NCBI GenBank assembly: GCA_942493035.1
Contig: OW818666.1
Location: 310,001 to 374,000, forward strand
Reading direction: 5' to 3'
Origin: WRGT01 sp942493035
GTDB taxonomy: Bacteria; Spirochaetota; UBA4802; UBA5550
DNA: 64,000 nt
The notes under the pieces are model-generated. The model had not been told where the DNA came from. It saw nothing but the letters and a program-made list of their open reading frames with translations, and made no database searches. The position numbers were made by a program, and so were the translations under genes. How positions within the stretch are numbered: position 1 is the stretch's first letter; each line of letters starts with the position of its first letter. Of the stretch, positions 44,888 to 52,929 are shown in pieces.

Positions 44888-45127
44888 ACTGTTATTCTGT
44901 AATGCCTGATTTGTAAGTAGATTAACTTCCGCACCTTCGAATGATATATCCTTAAGAGGGTTAATGGTGATCCCTAGTTCTTTAGCAGAGTTTATGTAGA
45001 AGCTGATTACAGCTCTAATTCGTCTTAAAGCCTCATTCCGGTCTGATCCATAGCAGTTTATATCAAGTTCCGGGCAGTTAGCTATATATTCCGATCCGTT
45101 ATCAATCAGTTTAATTGAAATGTTCAT
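44876..45127 (-). CDS. Orphan HicB-like protein
   Basis: The 83-residue protein resembles the HicB antitoxin-type fold (MNISIKLIDNGSEYIANCPELDINCYGSDRNEALRRI). It ends with a poorly conserved tail and has no DNA-binding domain. No HicA toxin gene is adjacent, so it may be a stand-alone HicB-like protein rather than a toxin-antitoxin partner. It overlaps the 3' end of the isomerase gene by 12 bases on the opposite strand. The ATG at 45127 follows GGGGAAGAAC. Confidence 0.6.
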   Translation of the reverse strand: MNISIKLIDNGSEYIANCPELDINCYGSDRNEALRRIRAVISFYINSAKELGITINPLKDISFEGAEVNLLTNQALQNNSLIN

Positions 45128-45306
45128 TGTTCTTCCCCTGTGTTACTCAATTGCTTACTAAGTGATTATCGTCAGTGAATTGTTTTATCATTAGTCTTCA
45201 GTAATAAAATTTAAACTAGATTATAAAATAAATTTTAAGAAATAATACTTCTTGATTTAATAATAATGACTAAATATTGTGAATATATTATACATAGGAG
45301 ATTTAT

Positions 45307-45576
45307 GTGGCAAATAAAAAAGATTCAGGGCCTGTAGTTTTTGCAAACATAACTATAGGACTGCAGCTTGCGATAACTATGCTGGTTTTTGTTTATGGAG
45401 GACACAAACTGGATTTATATTTTGATAAATCACCTCTTTTTCTTGCGGTAGGCACAGCTCTGGGTCTGGCTCTGGGATTCTATCATCTTTTAAAAGATCT
45501 TCAGGTTGATAATAAGAAGGTAGATGAAAAGAGGGGTGTTGAGAATCATGAAAAAAAACGAATTAAATGGAATTAG
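45307..45576 (+). CDS. AtpI/AtpZ-like small membrane protein of the ATP synthase operon
   Basis: The 89-residue protein has two transmembrane helices (about 11-30 and 42-60) and a charged C-terminus. This matches the AtpZ/AtpI family, which heads many atp operons and helps c-ring assembly or Mg2+ supply. The GTG start at 45307 follows TAGGAGATTTAT. The name is inferred from size, topology and position upstream of atpB. Confidence 0.75.
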   Translation: MANKKDSGPVVFANITIGLQLAITMLVFVYGGHKLDLYFDKSPLFLAVGTALGLALGFYHLLKDLQVDNKKVDEKRGVENHEKKRIKWN

Positions 45577-45885
45577 CGCTGTAATTAATATTGCGACTCC
45601 AGAATTTGGACAAATCCACTGTAAATTCAGATTTATTTTAAAAAAATAATTATAAATAAAAAAAAAGATTTACAAAATATTTAGGTTTGTTTATTAACTA
45701 AACGAACGAAATTCTAACGTTGAGTTTTGTTCAAAATATTTACAAAAAAATAAATAAAAAGCAGTAATGGCCGGTTAATCCGCAATGGATTATATATATT
45801 GTACAAGATAGTAATAGATGTTATTGCATTGCAATAGTGTCTTGTAACGTAAATAAATATATATACAAAATGAGGTTGAATCCGT
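45577..45885 (+). other. 309-base gap inside the atp operon, with a hairpin
   Basis: Very AT-rich. A short ORF (45549-45650, 33 codons, begins MKKNELNGIS) overlaps the atpZ-like 3' end but resembles nothing I know. At 45802-45846, TACAAGA/TCTTGTA arms enclose an ATTGC/GCAAT hairpin. The gap may hold a separate promoter for atpB onward. Confidence 0.45.
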
Positions 45886-46857
45886 ATGGTTCGTTTTGTT
45901 CAATTCGTTAACTCCTTTGTTACTTCAGCAGGCAATACAGTCTGTGCAGAAGACTCGATGTATGATATCGTAGTCGGTCATGTAACTGACCATCCTTTTC
46001 TTTATCACGTGCATCCGCATGGTATTTCCGACTTTTTCGGGAATCTGATTTTTAAATTAAATACACTTCTCGGTTTTCAGACTCCTCATTCATCTTCGGT
46101 TACTGAATGTCTTCACGGACATGCTGTTGAGATTATTGAATCTGATCCGATAAAATTGCTGGGTATATTTGATTTAAGAATTACCAAATGGGTTCTGATG
46201 CTATGGATGGCTCTTTTTCTTTGTGCATTGGTTTTTATACCTCTCGCAAGAAAAATCAAAAAATCTCCAATGGGATCCAGCTCAAGATGGGTGAACATGT
46301 GGGAGGCTCTAATAGGTTTTGTTCATGATGATATTGTCGAACCTAATTTCGAGCATGGCTATGCAAAAAAAGCAATGCCTTATTTTCTAAGTGTATTTTT
46401 CTTTATTCTATTTGCTAATTATCTGGGTCTCATTCCGGGGTTAGCAACATCAACCGGTAACCTCGCAGTTACAGGTGGTATGGCTCTTTTTACTCTTTTC
46501 GGAATGTTTGCTATCGGTACAATTATGCAGGGTCCTTTGTGGATATTTACCGGTATAGTGCCTCGCGGAGTTCCATTTCTTATGTATTTCCTTTTATGGC
46601 CGATAGAGCTTATGGGAATGGTTATTAAACCTTTCGCGCTCACTGTCCGACTTTTTGCTAATATGACAGCGGGTCACATCGTAATAATAATATTTATTTA
46701 TCTTGTTATGATGTTTCAGAGTTATCTCGTCGGTGTAGGATCTGTTTCGCTTTCTCTCATTATTTATATGCTTGAATTGCTTGTTGCATTTATCCAGGCG
46801 TATATTTTCACATCACTATCAGCAATGTTTATTGGTTCATCTGTACATGCTCATTAA
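45886..46857 (+). CDS. atpB: ATP synthase subunit a
   Basis: Membrane subunit of the F0 proton channel. The essential arginine lies in KPFALTVRLFANMTAGHIV, and later helices contain ELLVAFIQAYIFTSLSAMFIG. At 323 residues it is longer than the usual about 270, because the first about 100 residues form a His-rich N-terminal extension (for example DHPFLYHVHPHGI). Such extensions occur in subunit a of some Bacteroidetes and Leptospira (from memory). The ATG at 45886 follows GAGGTTGAATCCGT. Confidence 0.95.
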   Translation: MVRFVQFVNSFVTSAGNTVCAEDSMYDIVVGHVTDHPFLYHVHPHGISDFFGNLIFKLNTLLGFQTPHSSSVTECLHGHAVEIIESDPIKLLGIFDLRITKWVLMLWMALFLCALVFIPLARKIKKSPMGSSSRWVNMWEALIGFVHDDIVEPNFEHGYAKKAMPYFLSVFFFILFANYLGLIPGLATSTGNLAVTGGMALFTLFGMFAIGTIMQGPLWIFTGIVPRGVPFLMYFLLWPIELMGMVIKPFALTVRLFANMTAGHIVIIIFIYLVMMFQSYLVGVGSVSLSLIIYMLELLVAFIQAYIFTSLSAMFIGSSVHAH

Positions 46858-46954
46858 ACCTGTATAAAATACAGGGGAGATATAAGATTTGTTAATTAAA
46901 TTTAATTTAGTTAATTAAATTTCAAAAAACACTAATTTTTTCAGGAGGAATTTG

Positions 46955-47260
46955 ATGGAATATTTAGGAATGTCGTATCTAGCAGCTGGTTTAGGAGCTG
47001 GTCTTATCGTTGTTGGTGCTGCGCTTGGTATTGGTAGACTTGCAGCTGGTGCTCTGGAAGGAATGGCTCGTCAGCCTGAAGTAAGTGGTGATTTAAGAAC
47101 AGCGATGATTATTGCTGCTGCTCTTATCGAAGGTTTCACATTCTTCGCACTTGTTGTTACTTTTATGCTTGCAACTCAGGCTCCAAAAGTAGCTCCAGTA
47201 GCTGAAAAAGCAGCTGTTCCTGCGGTAGAAACTGTAAAAACTCCAGAAGCTGCTAAGTAG
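46955..47260 (+). CDS. atpE: ATP synthase subunit c with C-terminal tail
   Basis: Forms the rotating c-ring. Two helices form a hairpin with the polar loop MARQPE and the proton-carrying Glu in AALIEGFTFFALV. The first helix lacks the Gln of Na+-type rings and Ser does not follow the Glu, so proton coupling is likely. The hairpin ends at about residue 76. A 25-residue Ala/Pro/Lys-rich tail (APKVAPVAEKAAVPAVETV) follows, which most c subunits lack. The ATG at 46955 is preferred to the TTG at 46952; AGGAGG lies 6 bases upstream. Confidence 0.95.
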   Translation: MEYLGMSYLAAGLGAGLIVVGAALGIGRLAAGALEGMARQPEVSGDLRTAMIIAAALIEGFTFFALVVTFMLATQAPKVAPVAEKAAVPAVETVKTPEAAK

Positions 47261-47288
47261 TAGTTCTGGTAGTAATTGGTATTGAGTT

Positions 47289-47798
47289 ATGGAAGTAATA
47301 CAGGAAGGTTTATTAAAGGTTGAACCAGGCCTTCTTCTTTGGACAATAATAACATTTATCGTGTTATTATTGATCCTCTGGAAAGCTGCTTGGAAACCTC
47401 TTGTTGAGGCGCTTGACGCTAGAGCGGAAAAAGTACGCGGTGATATTGAAAATGCTGATAGATCAAGACAGGAAGCTGAAAAGCTTCTGGCTCAGCACAA
47501 AATAATGATGGATAATGCAAGGAACGAAGCTGCGAAATTTATTGCAGATAGTAGAACCGAAGCAGAAAAGTTAAAAAATGAAATCATTGAAAAAGCTGGA
47601 GCCGATGCTGAGATGTTATCAGATAGAGCCAGAAAAGAGATCAGTCTGGCAAAAGATAGAGCTCTTGGGGAAATTAAAGCAGAGATTGTAAATCTCTCAA
47701 CAGAGATTGCTGCTAAAATTATCAATAAGAACCTCAATCCGAATGATCAGAAAGCTCTTGTAGAAGAGACTCTTAATAAAGTTAGAACAGTTCAGTAA
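47289..47798 (+). CDS. atpF: ATP synthase subunit b
   Basis: Peripheral-stalk subunit. One membrane helix (about 13-32, LLLWTIITFIVLLLILWKAAW) is followed by a long charged helix rich in Ala/Glu/Lys that dimerises and reaches F1. The length of 169 residues is typical. Position between atpE and atpH fits. Confidence 0.95.
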   Translation: MEVIQEGLLKVEPGLLLWTIITFIVLLLILWKAAWKPLVEALDARAEKVRGDIENADRSRQEAEKLLAQHKIMMDNARNEAAKFIADSRTEAEKLKNEIIEKAGADAEMLSDRARKEISLAKDRALGEIKAEIVNLSTEIAAKIINKNLNPNDQKALVEETLNKVRTVQ

Positions 47799-47840
47799 TG
47801 AACTGTTCTAACTAATAAAAGAAAGAGAAAGGTAATCAAC

Positions 47841-48410
47841 GTGGCTGTGAACGATGTAGCTAAGGTATATGCTAATTCAATATTTGATATAGCAAAAGAG
47901 AAGAATATTCTTCCACAGATTGAAGAAGAACTGAAAGTTGTTTCCGATATTTTGAAAGAGGAAGATAGCTTTAGAAATTATCTGAATTCTCCTGGAATCA
48001 ATCTTGATTCTAAAAAGGAGTTTGTTGATAAAGTTTTTGCCGGGAAAATATCTGAATATATAGTAAATTTATTAAAATTATTAATTGATAATGGTCGGCA
48101 GTCAGTAGTAAGTGAAATCTACAAAGCCTTTGTGGAATTGAATGATATAGCTAATAATAGACAGAGAATTACAGTAATAACTCAATCAAATCTCGATAGT
48201 TCTTTGCTTGATAAGATTAAAGCTGATGTCGGTGCAAAGTTCGGAAAAGAAATAATTGTGACAGAGCAGGTTGACGAGTCGATATTAGGTGGAATTATTA
48301 TTAAAATTGGCGACCTTGTTATAGATGGATCTTTAGCAAAGGGTTTGAAAAATATAAGACGTAATCTATTAAATAGTAAAGTCAGGAGTGAAATGGCTTA
48401 TGAAGATTAA
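47841..48410 (+). CDS. atpH: ATP synthase subunit delta
   Basis: The 189-residue protein joins the stalk to the top of F1. An N-terminal helical bundle (AKVYANSIFDIAKEKNILPQIEEEL) and the C-terminal ILGGIIIKIGDLVIDGSLAKGLKNIRR signature identify it. It uses a GTG start (47841) after AAAGGTAATCAAC. Its end overlaps atpA by about 11 bases. Confidence 0.94.
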   Translation: MAVNDVAKVYANSIFDIAKEKNILPQIEEELKVVSDILKEEDSFRNYLNSPGINLDSKKEFVDKVFAGKISEYIVNLLKLLIDNGRQSVVSEIYKAFVELNDIANNRQRITVITQSNLDSSLLDKIKADVGAKFGKEIIVTEQVDESILGGIIIKIGDLVIDGSLAKGLKNIRRNLLNSKVRSEMAYED

Positions 48411-49914
48411 GACAGAGGAAATTAAGTCAATTATAAAGAAAGAAATTGAGACTTATAAGTCCGAGCTAGATGTAAGTGAAGTAGGTACTGTTATTCAGGT
48501 TGGTGATGGTATCGCAAGAATTCACGGTCTCAGCAATGCGATGTCTGGAGAGATGCTTGAGTTTGAGAATGGTGTTCAGGGAATGGTTCTTAATCTCGAA
48601 GAAGATTCAATTGGTTGTGCAGTATTAGGTGATTATCTGAAAATTCAGGAAGGTGATTCTGTTAAAAGACTAAACAGAGTTCTTGCTGTACCGGTTGGTG
48701 AGGAGCTTTTAGGACGTGTTGTTTCTCCTCTTGGGGAACCTCTGGATGGTAAAGGACCGCTGAATACTACTAAATACAGACCTCTTGAATTCGTTGCTCC
48801 CGGTATTGCAGCAAGACAATCAGTTTCTGAACCTATGCAGACTGGTATAAAGTCAATAGACTCAATGACACCGGTTGGTAGAGGACAGCGTGAGCTTATA
48901 ATCGGAGACAGAAAGACTGGAAAAACAGCGATAGCGGTTGATACTATCATTAACCAGAAAGGTAAAGGCGTAGTTTGTGTATACGTTGCTATCGGTCAGA
49001 AAGGTTCAACTGTAGCAGCTGTTGTTGAAAAACTGGTTGAGCATGGTGCAATGGAATATACCATTGTTGTAGCAGCTAATGCTTCAGATCCGGCTCCATC
49101 TCAGTATATAGCGCCATATGCAGGATGTGCTATGGCTGAATATTTTATGTATGAGAAAAAAGGTCATACACTTTGTGTTTATGATGACCTTTCAAAACAG
49201 GCCAATGCATACAGAGAGCTTTCGCTTCTCTTAAGAAGACCTCCGGGACGTGAAGCGTATCCTGGTGATATATTTTACTGTCACTCAAGACTTCTTGAAA
49301 GAGCTGCAAAGTTATCTGATGAAATGGGTGGGGGTAGTTTGACTGCTCTACCGATTATTGAAACACAGGCTGGTGAGGTTTCTGCATATATTCCGACTAA
49401 CGTAATTTCGATTACAGATGGTCAGATATATCTCCTTCCAAACCTTTTCGCATCAGGTGTAAGACCTGCTGTTGACGTAGGTATCTCTGTTTCCCGAGTT
49501 GGTGGTGCAGCGCAGATTAAAGCAATGAAGAAGTACGCCGGTTCACTAAGGCTGGACCTTGCTCAGTTCCGCGAACTTGAAGCATTTGCACAGATGGGAA
49601 CTGAGCTTGATCCTGCCACTCAAAAGCAGATAGATCGAGGTGTACGTCTTGTTGAGATCCTTAAGCAGGGGCAGTACGAGCCGATGGATGTTGCTGATCA
49701 GGTTGCTATCATATATGCCGGTACTCAGGGTCTGATCGATAAAATTCCTGTAAATAAAGTTAAAGATTTTGAAGTGAAATTTCTCAAGCATTTGAAAGAT
49801 TCTCACAGTCATATCATTAAACAGATTCATGAAACACGGGAATTAAAAGATGTTGATGCAATGAATAAGATTATTGCTGAATTTGTTGATAAGTATATCG
49901 ATTCAATAAAATAA
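48400..49914 (+). CDS. atpA: ATP synthase subunit alpha
   Basis: Non-catalytic nucleotide-binding F1 subunit. The P-loop is GDRKTGKTA, followed by the ATP synthase alpha/beta signature near PPGREAYPGDIFYCHSRLLERAA. I chose the ATG at 48400 (MKIKTEEIKSII), with AGGAG 11 bases upstream. An in-frame GTG at 48388 also exists, but its extra four residues are not family-like. Length about 504. Confidence 0.96.
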   Translation: MKIKTEEIKSIIKKEIETYKSELDVSEVGTVIQVGDGIARIHGLSNAMSGEMLEFENGVQGMVLNLEEDSIGCAVLGDYLKIQEGDSVKRLNRVLAVPVGEELLGRVVSPLGEPLDGKGPLNTTKYRPLEFVAPGIAARQSVSEPMQTGIKSIDSMTPVGRGQRELIIGDRKTGKTAIAVDTIINQKGKGVVCVYVAIGQKGSTVAAVVEKLVEHGAMEYTIVVAANASDPAPSQYIAPYAGCAMAEYFMYEKKGHTLCVYDDLSKQANAYRELSLLLRRPPGREAYPGDIFYCHSRLLERAAKLSDEMGGGSLTALPIIETQAGEVSAYIPTNVISITDGQIYLLPNLFASGVRPAVDVGISVSRVGGAAQIKAMKKYAGSLRLDLAQFRELEAFAQMGTELDPATQKQIDRGVRLVEILKQGQYEPMDVADQVAIIYAGTQGLIDKIPVNKVKDFEVKFLKHLKDSHSHIIKQIHETRELKDVDAMNKIIAEFVDKYIDSIK

Positions 49915-49932
49915 ATAGTTGAGGATTGAATT

Positions 49933-50814
49933 GTGGCTAATCAAAGAGATATAAAAAGAAGAATTAAATCCGTCGGTAATACTAAAAAGATTACCAGTAC
50001 GATGGAGATGGTTGCTACTTCAAAGATGAAGAAAGTTCAGGATCGTCTTAATCAGTCCAAACCTTATGAATTGAAGGTTAATGAGATAATTAAAAATCTC
50101 ATGGCTGCAGGATTTTCAACTATTCAACATCCTCTTTTCAGGGAAGTCGCTCAGCCTAACAGATGTCTTGTAGTTCAGATTACAGGTAATAGGGGTCTGT
50201 GCGGAAGTTATAATACAAGAGTTCTTGATAAAACAATGGAACTAAAAGAACAGCTTGAGTCTGAAGGTAAGGAAGTTTTATTATATGTAATCGGTAAAAA
50301 AGCAGCGACGTTTTATAATTTTATAAAAATGCCGATGTTTAAAGTGGCCCAGAATAGTGAAGATAAATTTTCTTTTGACGAAGCAGCAAAGTTAGGTGAA
50401 GAGCTGACTAAAATTTTTGTCAGCGGTGAAATTCACGAAGTTTATGTGTCTTATACCAAGGTATTCTCTTTTGCAAACCAGAAACCAGAAGTTGTTAAGT
50501 TGCTTCCTATTTCACCAGAAATGGAAATTGACTATGATGCATTACCTAGTGCAAATATGGATTATATTTTTGAACCGAATCCGGCAGATATATTTTCCTA
50601 CATTTTGCCTCTTTACCTTAAAGTGAAATTGTACACCTGTTTTCTTGAGTCATCTTATTCTGAACAGTTTGCACGTCGCGTTGCGATGAAAAATGCAACT
50701 GATGCAGCAAAAGACATGATTAAAGAACTCACTGTTACTTATAACAGGGTAAGACAGGATAAGATTACAACTGAAATTTCTGAAATTGTCGGTGGAGCTG
50801 CCGCTCTCGAATAA
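49933..50814 (+). CDS. atpG: ATP synthase subunit gamma
   Basis: Central rotor shaft of F1. The N-terminal helix RDIKRRIKSVGNTKKITSTMEMVATSKMKK and the C-terminal helix ARRVAMKNATDAAKDMIKELTVTYNRVRQDKITTEISEIVGGAAAL are strongly conserved. Length 293. GTG start at 49933 after GAGGATTGAATT. Confidence 0.96.
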   Translation: MANQRDIKRRIKSVGNTKKITSTMEMVATSKMKKVQDRLNQSKPYELKVNEIIKNLMAAGFSTIQHPLFREVAQPNRCLVVQITGNRGLCGSYNTRVLDKTMELKEQLESEGKEVLLYVIGKKAATFYNFIKMPMFKVAQNSEDKFSFDEAAKLGEELTKIFVSGEIHEVYVSYTKVFSFANQKPEVVKLLPISPEMEIDYDALPSANMDYIFEPNPADIFSYILPLYLKVKLYTCFLESSYSEQFARRVAMKNATDAAKDMIKELTVTYNRVRQDKITTEISEIVGGAAALE

Positions 50815-50854
50815 TAAAAGGTTAATTTACATTAACGTAATTAAGGAGTTTTTT

Positions 50855-52267
50855 ATGAGTGAAAATATTGGGAAAGTGGTACAGGTAATTGGTTCTACCC
50901 TAGATGCTGAATTCCCTGAAGGGAACTTGCCAGCGATTTATAACGCACTCATTATTGATACTGAAGTAATGGGTGAAAAATTAAGACTGGTATCTGAAGT
51001 TCAGCAGCACCTTGGCGGAAATAGAGTTAGAGCTGTTGCACTTGCATCTACAGATGGACTAAAGCGTGGAGTTGCTATTAAAGATACAGGCGCTCCAATT
51101 ACAGTTCCAGTTGGACCTGAAACTCTTGGAAGGATTTTCAATCTTCTTGGAGAGCCGGTTGACAATGCGGGACCTGTAAACGCAAAAGAATTCAGACCTA
51201 TTCACCAGGATCCGCCTCTTTTTGATCAGCTGGAGCCTAAATCAGAGCAGTTTGAAACCGGAATCAAAGTTATTGACCTTCTTGCACCTTATATCAAAGG
51301 GGGGAAAACCGGACTTTTCGGTGGAGCTGGAGTTGGTAAGACAGTTATTATCATGGAGCTTATTAACAACGTTGCTCAGCAGCATGGGGGATATTCAGTA
51401 TTTGCCGGTGTTGGTGAGAGAACAAGGGAAGGGAATGACCTTTGGCAGGAGATGACTGAGTCTGGTGTTATCAGTAAGGCGTGTCTCTGTTATGGTCAGA
51501 TGAATGAGCCTCCCGGAGCAAGACTAAGAGTTGGACTTTCTGCTCTTACAATGTGTGAGTATTTTAGAGATCAGTCAGGAAGCGATGTACTTCTCTTCAT
51601 TGATAATATATTCAGATTTTCACAGGCTGGATCTGAAGTATCAGCTCTACTTGGACGTATGCCGTCTGCGGTTGGTTATCAGCCGACTCTTGCATCTGAG
51701 ATGGGTAAACTACAGGAAAGGATTACTTCAACAAAAAGTGGTTCTATTACATCTGTACAGGCAATTTATGTTCCTGCGGATGACCTTACTGACCCTGCGC
51801 CTGCAACAGCGTTTATTCACCTTGATGCGCAGACAGTTCTTTCAAGACAGATAGCTGAAAAGGGAATTTATCCTGCAGTTGATCCGCTTGAATCATCATC
51901 ACGACTTTTAGCTGCAGAGCTTGTAGGTATGGATCACTATACTGTAGCGATGGATGTAAAAAGAATTCTTCAGAGATATAAAGATCTTCAGGATATTATT
52001 GCAATTCTTGGTATGGATGAACTTTCTGAAGATGATAAACTTTTAGTACAGCGTGCAAGAAAAATAGAAAGATTTCTTTCTCAGCCTTTCTTTGTAGCTG
52101 AGCAGTTTACTGGAATGAGCGGGAAGTATGTTAAGCTTGAAGAAACTATCAACAGTTTTAAAGGTTTACTGAAAGGTGACTATGACGAACTCCCTGAACA
52201 GGCATTTTATATGGTTGGTACTATCGAAGAGGCCATCGAGAAAGCTAAGAAACTTGCAGGTAAATAA
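50855..52267 (+). CDS. atpD: ATP synthase subunit beta
   Basis: Catalytic F1 subunit. It has the P-loop GGAGVGKTV, the catalytic Glu in GVGERTREGNDL, DELSEDD of the C-terminal DELSEED lever, and the ALLGRMPSAVGYQPTL block. Length 470. I chose the ATG at 50855 after TAAGGAGTTTTTT; the upstream in-frame start at 50786 overlaps atpG and is not family-like. Confidence 0.97.
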   Translation: MSENIGKVVQVIGSTLDAEFPEGNLPAIYNALIIDTEVMGEKLRLVSEVQQHLGGNRVRAVALASTDGLKRGVAIKDTGAPITVPVGPETLGRIFNLLGEPVDNAGPVNAKEFRPIHQDPPLFDQLEPKSEQFETGIKVIDLLAPYIKGGKTGLFGGAGVGKTVIIMELINNVAQQHGGYSVFAGVGERTREGNDLWQEMTESGVISKACLCYGQMNEPPGARLRVGLSALTMCEYFRDQSGSDVLLFIDNIFRFSQAGSEVSALLGRMPSAVGYQPTLASEMGKLQERITSTKSGSITSVQAIYVPADDLTDPAPATAFIHLDAQTVLSRQIAEKGIYPAVDPLESSSRLLAAELVGMDHYTVAMDVKRILQRYKDLQDIIAILGMDELSEDDKLLVQRARKIERFLSQPFFVAEQFTGMSGKYVKLEETINSFKGLLKGDYDELPEQAFYMVGTIEEAIEKAKKLAGK

Positions 52268-52269
52268 TA

Positions 52270-52674
52270 ATGGAACGTGTAATAAATTGCAGCATATTAA
52301 CTCCTGAAAGACTTATTTATGAAGGCGATGTAGGATTTGCTGTTGTTCAGGCTCATGATGGTGAAATGGGTTTTCTTTATGGACATTCTCCTTTAATTTC
52401 CAGACTTGGTATTGGTGAGATTAGACTCAATAATCCGAAAAGTGTTGATTATCTGGTTGTAGAAGGCGGAGTTGTTGAAATTAAGAATAATAAACTCATA
52501 ATACTTGCGGAAAAAGCTTTTAAGAAAAGTGATCTCAGCGCTGCGGATCTTGATTCGAAGATGAAAGAACTTGATTCTCAAATGAATGAGATGGCTCAGT
52601 ATTCAGAAGATAAGTTTATTTTGAAGCTGGAAAAAGATAGATTAAAAGTCAGACTTAAAGTTGCACGAAGATAA
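52270..52674 (+). CDS. atpC: ATP synthase subunit epsilon
   Basis: The 134-residue regulatory subunit. An N-terminal beta sandwich (CSILTPERLIYEGDVGFAVVQAHDGEMGFLYGHSPLIS) and a C-terminal helical hairpin identify it. It starts 2 bases after atpD and closes the operon, before a strong terminator. Confidence 0.94.
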   Translation: MERVINCSILTPERLIYEGDVGFAVVQAHDGEMGFLYGHSPLISRLGIGEIRLNNPKSVDYLVVEGGVVEIKNNKLIILAEKAFKKSDLSAADLDSKMKELDSQMNEMAQYSEDKFILKLEKDRLKVRLKVARR

Positions 52675-52693
52675 TATTTAAAATATATTGATT

Positions 52694-52728
52694 AAAAAAA
52701 AGGAATGCTTTACGGCATTCCTTTTTTT
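52694..52728 (+). terminator. atp operon terminator
   Basis: AAAAAAAAGGAATGC (52694-52708) pairs with GCATTCCTTTTTTT (52715-52728), about 14 bp ending in T7, 20 bases after the atpC stop. Confidence 0.93.
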
Positions 52729-52846
52729 ATTTAATATTGCACAAAATGCCGATAATTAAATAATTGCATTTCTAATTATTATCTTTAATTAAGATGGTAA
52801 TCGTGCTAAAAAATAAGTAATTGCTCATAAATCGATAGCATTTATT

Positions 52847-52873
52847 CTCCAACGCGCCTTTGACGCGGTGGAA
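52847..52873. repeat. Hairpin related to the one at 228-254
   Basis: CTCCAACGCGCC...GACGCGGTGG forms an imperfect stem. It shares the CTCC..CGCGCC....CGCGGTGGA pattern with 228-254. It lies in the 255-base gap after the atp terminator. Probably the same dispersed palindrome family. Confidence 0.55.
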
Positions 52874-52929
52874 AACAATTTTATCACCAGTTTACTTGTA
52901 ATTATAAAAATACAAAGTGATGAATAATT

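Noticed and set aside
44876..45127. HicAB toxin-antitoxin module
   Set aside because: No HicA-like ORF lies on either side, so only an orphan HicB-like protein is supported.
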